NCBI GenBank assembly: GCA_050732875.1
Contig: JBOHRQ010000001.1
Coordinates: 1-64,000 of the forward strand
Source: DASRVA01 sp050732875
GTDB taxonomy: Bacteria; Gemmatimonadota; Gemmatimonadetes; JACCXV01; JAHWKZ01
Reading direction: 5' to 3'
DNA length: 64,000 nt
A program made the position numbers and the translations under genes. Of this stretch, positions 60,653-64,000 are shown piece after piece. The notes beneath the pieces were generated by a model. The model was not told the DNA's origin. It made no database searches and worked only from the letters and a program-made list of their open reading frames with translations. Position 1 is the stretch's first letter. Each line of letters opens with the position of its first letter.

Positions 60653-61980
60653 GCGACCCCCGCCAGCGCCGGGTGGCCCTGCCGGGCCCACTCCTCCAGC
60701 GCTTCGAGCGCGTGAGTGGTCTGAATTCGCCGGCGCACCCGCTTGTCCCGGATGCGCGGCTCCGGCGAGGGCAAAAGGCCGAAGTTGGCATTCATGGGCT
60801 GGAAGCCCCTCGGGTCCGCCGAGGAGAGATACCGATAGAGGGCACCGATCATCGTGTCGCTCGGGGGCAGCACCGGCTCGTCGCCGCGGAGCGCGCGCAC
60901 CGCGTTCCAGCCGGCCAGGAGCCCGCTCATGATCGACTCGACGTAGCCCTCGACCCCGGTCAGCTGGCCGGCGAAAAAGAGCCTGGGCCAGCCCTCCCGC
61001 GGGCGCCCGAAGCGATCCAGCGCGACCGGATGCTGCAGGAACGTGTTGCGGTGGACCTGGCCGTGGCGCAGGAACTCGGCCTGCACCAGGGCGGGCACGA
61101 GGCCGAAGACCCGCTTCTGGTCGCCGTACCGCAGCCGGGTCTGGCAGCCGACCAGGTTGAACATCGTCCCGTCAGCGTTCTCGCGGCGGAGCTGGAGGAC
61201 GGCGTGGGGCGTGCGCCCCGTGCGCGGATCCACCAGGCCGACGGGCTTCATCGGACCGAACCGGAGCGTGTCGCGGCCGCGGCGCGCCATCTCTTCGATC
61301 GGGAGACAGCCCTCGAAGAACATCGCCCGCTCGAAGTCCTTGAGGGGATAGAGCTCGGCTTCCAGCAGCGCATCCACGAACCGCTCGTAGGTATCCCGGT
61401 CCAGCGGGCAGTTCAGGTAATCGGCGCCCCCCTTCCCGTAGCGGGACGCCGCCCACCACTCGCCCTCGACTAGCGAGTCGTGGGCGACGATCGGGCTGAT
61501 GGCGTCGTAGAAGGCGAGGCTCTCGGCCCCCAGGATCTCCTCGATCCGGCGCGTCAGCCCGTCCGACGTGAGGGGCCCCGTGGCGATCACCGTGACCTCG
61601 TCGGGATCGAGCGCGGTCCGCTCCTCGCGGACCACCTCGATCAGAGGCTCCGCCTCGACCGCCGCCGTCACCCCTTCGGCAAAGCGCTCGCGGTCTACGC
61701 CCAGGGCCGCGCCGGCCGGTATCCGGCTCTCGTACGCGATCTCGAGGAGCGCGCTCGACAGCCGCTCCAGCTCCGCCTTGAGGAGCCCGTGCGCGTTCTC
61801 CACGTCGGTCGTCTTGAAGGAGTTCGAGCACACGAGCTCGCCCAGGCGGTCGGTCCGGTGGGCGGGGGTCGCGCTCGCGGGACGCATCTCGTGGAGGGTC
61901 ACCGGAACTCCCAGCCGCGCGCACTGGAGGGCGGCCTCGCTTCCCGCCAGCCCGCCGCCGATGATCGCGATCCGGGTCAC
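60649..61980 (-). CDS. trmFO: Folate/FAD-dependent tRNA (uracil-54-C5)-methyltransferase
   Basis: 443 residues. FAD motif IAIIGGGLAGSEAALQCA, MRPASATPAHRTDRLGELVC with the conserved Cys51 region LVCSNSFK, FFEGCLPIEEMARRG, GQLTGVEGYVESIMSGLLAG. It makes ribothymidine at position 54 of tRNA using methylene-THF. The GTG 61980 overlaps the topA stop as GTGA. Full length for the family. Confidence 0.97.
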   Translation of the reverse strand: MTRIAIIGGGLAGSEAALQCARLGVPVTLHEMRPASATPAHRTDRLGELVCSNSFKTTDVENAHGLLKAELERLSSALLEIAYESRIPAGAALGVDRERFAEGVTAAVEAEPLIEVVREERTALDPDEVTVIATGPLTSDGLTRRIEEILGAESLAFYDAISPIVAHDSLVEGEWWAASRYGKGGADYLNCPLDRDTYERFVDALLEAELYPLKDFERAMFFEGCLPIEEMARRGRDTLRFGPMKPVGLVDPRTGRTPHAVLQLRRENADGTMFNLVGCQTRLRYGDQKRVFGLVPALVQAEFLRHGQVHRNTFLQHPVALDRFGRPREGWPRLFFAGQLTGVEGYVESIMSGLLAGWNAVRALRGDEPVLPPSDTMIGALYRYLSSADPRGFQPMNANFGLLPSPEPRIRDKRVRRRIQTTHALEALEEWARQGHPALAGVA

Positions 61981-64000
61981 GATTCCTGCGACTTCGTCTT
62001 GGAGGACTTCTTCTTCGACTTCTTTCTCGAGGCCTTCTTCGTCTTGCCGGATTTCCTCGAGGATCCGTGCCGGCGGCCCGGCCCGCGGGCGGCCCGCTCG
62101 GCGAGCAGCTGGACGGCGAGATCGTGGGTCACCTCCTCGACCGTCATGTCTTTCGGCAGCGAGGCGTTCGTCTCCCCGTCGGTCACGTAGGGTCCGTACC
62201 GGCCGTCGTAGAGCTCGATCGGGTTCCCCGTCGCGGGTGAGGGATCGAAGGTCTGGAGCGGCTCACGGCGGGCGCCCCGCGGCCGCCCTCGCTTGGGCTG
62301 GGCGAGTAGCGCGAGCGCCTGCTCCAGGGTGACTTCCAGCGGCGACCGGTCGGCCGGCAGGGAGCGCGTCTCCTCCCCCTGCTTCACGTACGGCCCATAG
62401 CGCCCCGTGTGAGCCTCGACCGTCTCCCCCGTCTGCGGGTCCTCGCCCAGCTTCCTCGGCAGGGAGAGGAGCCCCAGCGCCGTCTCGAGGTCGACCGTGT
62501 CCGCGTCCATGCCCTGGAGGAGCGACGCGCGCTTCGGCTTTCCATCGTCGCTCCCTTCGCCGAGCTGGACGTACGGTCCGTAGCGGCCCGTCTTCACGAA
62601 GACCGGCTCTCCGGACTCCGGGTCGTGCCCGAGCGGCTGATCGGCAAGCTCCCCCTGGCGCAGCAGCTCGAGCGCCAGCTCGAGCGACAGCTCGTCCGGC
62701 GGGAGATCCGCGGGCAGCGAGGCGCGCCGGTCCTCCCCCTGCTGGAGATAGGGTCCGTAGCGCCCGACCCGGACCGCGACCGGCTCCCCGCCCTCGGGCG
62801 TGCCGATCGGGATCGTGCACACGTCACGGGCGTCGACCTCGTCGACCTTGGTCTCGAGCAGCTCCTTGAGCCCGGTGTCCCCGTTCCCGAAGTAGAACCG
62901 GCGCAGGTACTCGACGTGCCCCATCTCGCCCCGGCTGATGGCGTCCAGCTCGTCCTCCATCCCGGCCGTGAACTCGTAGTCGACGAGCTCCGACAGATGG
63001 CGCTCGAGGAGCCGCGTCACCGAGATCGCCACCCAGGTCGGGACGAGCGCGTTCCCCTTCCTGAACACGTACTCGCGCTCCTGGATGGTCTCCAGGATCG
63101 AGGCGTATGTGCTCGGCCGGCCGATCCCGCGCTGCTCGAGCGCGCGCACCAGCGAGGCCTCGGTGTAGCGCGCGGGCGGCTGGGTCGTGTGGCCCTTGAC
63201 CTCCAGCCCCAGGCACTCGAGGCGCTGGCCCTCCTGGACCGGCGGGAGGAGCGTCTCCCGGTCGGCGAGTTCGGCGTCGGGATCGTCGCTCCCCTCGACG
63301 TAGGCCCGCAGATAGCCCGGGAAATCGATCGTCCTCCCGCGAACCTCGAAGGCCGCGCCGCCGCCTTCGATCGTGATCGTCATGCGCCGGCCCCGCGCGT
63401 CGGCCATCTGGCTCGCCACGGTTCGCTTCCAGACCAGCTCGAAGAGCCGGTACTGGTCGTGATCGAGCTCTCCGCGGAGCGCCTCGGGGAGCTCGAACGG
63501 ATGGCCCGCCGGGCGGATCGCCTCGTGGGCCTCCTGGGCGTTCTTGACCTTTGACTGGTAGGCCCGGGGCTCCTTCGGGAGATACCGCTCGCCGTACTCG
63601 GCCCGCACGAGATCGCGAGCCGCCTGGACCGCCACCCCCGCCAGGTGGGTGGAGTCCGTCCGCATGTAAGTGATGTGGCCGCTCTCGTAGAGGCTCTGGG
63701 CGACGCGCATCGTACGCCGTGCCGAGAAGCCGAGCTTGCGGTTGGCCTCCTGCTGGAGCGTGCTGGTGGTGAAGGGCGGGGCCGGGCGCGACGTGTACGG
63801 CTTCTCCTCGACCGCGGTCACCCGGAAGTCGGTCCCTCTCAGGCGCTCGGCCAGCTCGGCCGCGGAGCTCTCGTCGAGCAGGAGCAGCCCTTCGCCCTCG
63901 GGCCGCCCGGTAGCGGAGTCGAAGTCCTTGCCGGTCGGGACGCGCAGGCCGTCCGCCGAGACCAGCCCGGCCTCGAAGGCGCCGTCCTCGGTGGCGTCCT
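61977..64000 (-). CDS. topA: DNA topoisomerase I (C-terminal two thirds, cut by window edge)
   Basis: 674 codons are visible; the N-terminal Toprim domain lies beyond 64000. The active-site Tyr is in GHITYMRTDST. The C-terminal part replaces zinc fingers with a chain of TopoI repeats, each with an RYGPYV/L motif (at least five copies: RYGPYLQQGED, RYGPYVQLGEG, RYGPYVKQGEE and others). It ends in a Lys/Ser-rich tail of about 30 residues. It relaxes negative supercoils. First of the long coupled minus-strand operon (GTGA overlap with trmFO). Confidence 0.96.
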   Translation of the reverse strand, partial: DATEDGAFEAGLVSADGLRVPTGKDFDSATGRPEGEGLLLLDESSAAELAERLRGTDFRVTAVEEKPYTSRPAPPFTTSTLQQEANRKLGFSARRTMRVAQSLYESGHITYMRTDSTHLAGVAVQAARDLVRAEYGERYLPKEPRAYQSKVKNAQEAHEAIRPAGHPFELPEALRGELDHDQYRLFELVWKRTVASQMADARGRRMTITIEGGGAAFEVRGRTIDFPGYLRAYVEGSDDPDAELADRETLLPPVQEGQRLECLGLEVKGHTTQPPARYTEASLVRALEQRGIGRPSTYASILETIQEREYVFRKGNALVPTWVAISVTRLLERHLSELVDYEFTAGMEDELDAISRGEMGHVEYLRRFYFGNGDTGLKELLETKVDEVDARDVCTIPIGTPEGGEPVAVRVGRYGPYLQQGEDRRASLPADLPPDELSLELALELLRQGELADQPLGHDPESGEPVFVKTGRYGPYVQLGEGSDDGKPKRASLLQGMDADTVDLETALGLLSLPRKLGEDPQTGETVEAHTGRYGPYVKQGEETRSLPADRSPLEVTLEQALALLAQPKRGRPRGARREPLQTFDPSPATGNPIELYDGRYGPYVTDGETNASLPKDMTVEEVTHDLAVQLLAERAARGPGRRHGSSRKSGKTKKASRKKSKKKSSKTKSQES

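Overview
The window is GC-rich bacterial chromosome (60-nt lines counted by hand give about 70% G+C in ordinary genes), packed with protein genes and holding one tRNA. There is no phage, transposase gene or CRISPR array. A surface-facing HslVU/ClpXP housekeeping core, outer-membrane beta-barrels, secreted M14/P1/M48 peptidases, a gluzincin-propeller-barrel fusion and dockerin/InlB-like repeat proteins together suggest a diderm of the Gemmatimonadota or a nearby FCB-type candidate phylum. This is an inference from gene content; no rRNA is present to prove it.

Layout. 1-3.8 kb (minus): signal peptidase I (cut by the edge), a MazF-type toxin with a ribbon-helix-helix antitoxin, an aldehyde dehydrogenase, a hot-dog thioesterase and a lipoprotein with its own terminator. 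4-16 kb: the 1022-residue protease/propeller/barrel protein, a type-5 uracil-DNA glycosylase, an NtrC-type regulator, M14 and P1 exopeptidases, a SpoU rRNA methyltransferase, an M48 lipoprotein peptidase and ThiD. 16-20 kb (minus): a minimal bacterial microcompartment (BMC) locus (two EutN/CcmL vertex proteins and a cysteine-extended DeoC), then a low-GC adenylate cyclase and a glycosyltransferase. dnaK is divergent from it.

22-44 kb is a surface-glycan region: two GT39-like membrane transferases, many GT2/GT4 glycosyltransferases, Gfo/Idh/MocA oxidoreductases, a polysaccharide deacetylase, methyltransferases and a radical SAM protein. Within it lies a tightly coupled operon (38.1-43.9 kb) pairing a DegT/ColD-like PLP enzyme that has His at the usual Lys position with a TylC3-like sugar C-methyltransferase, an SDR and two GT4 enzymes. 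This looks like a pathway to a branched deoxysugar. An adjacent minus-strand block encodes a dockerin-ended repeat protein, a possible cohesin-like lipoprotein and an orphan barrel protein.

44-50 kb (plus) is proteostasis: HtrA/DegQ, tRNA-Leu(UAG), trigger factor, ClpP, ClpX, then the ribosome-assembly GTPase EngB and a small exported protein. 50-64 kb (minus) runs topA-trmFO-xerC-hslV-hslU-gcvT, then a FAD oxidoreductase with a membrane tail, a stand-alone copy of that tail, a GT2, a secreted nuclease, MogA and a second sigma-54 activator whose receiver lacks the phospho-Asp.

The most distinctive genome-wide habit is the four-base stop/start overlap NTGA, seen about twenty times with A, G or T as the first base. 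Two genes (engB at 49253 and a GT2 at 16950) have no ATG/GTG/TTG that would keep their first conserved motif, but do have CTG in exactly this overlap. Two related palindromic elements (34916-35074 and 57507-57623) each begin at the base after a stop codon. The first supplies the start codon and first residues of the next glycosyltransferase.
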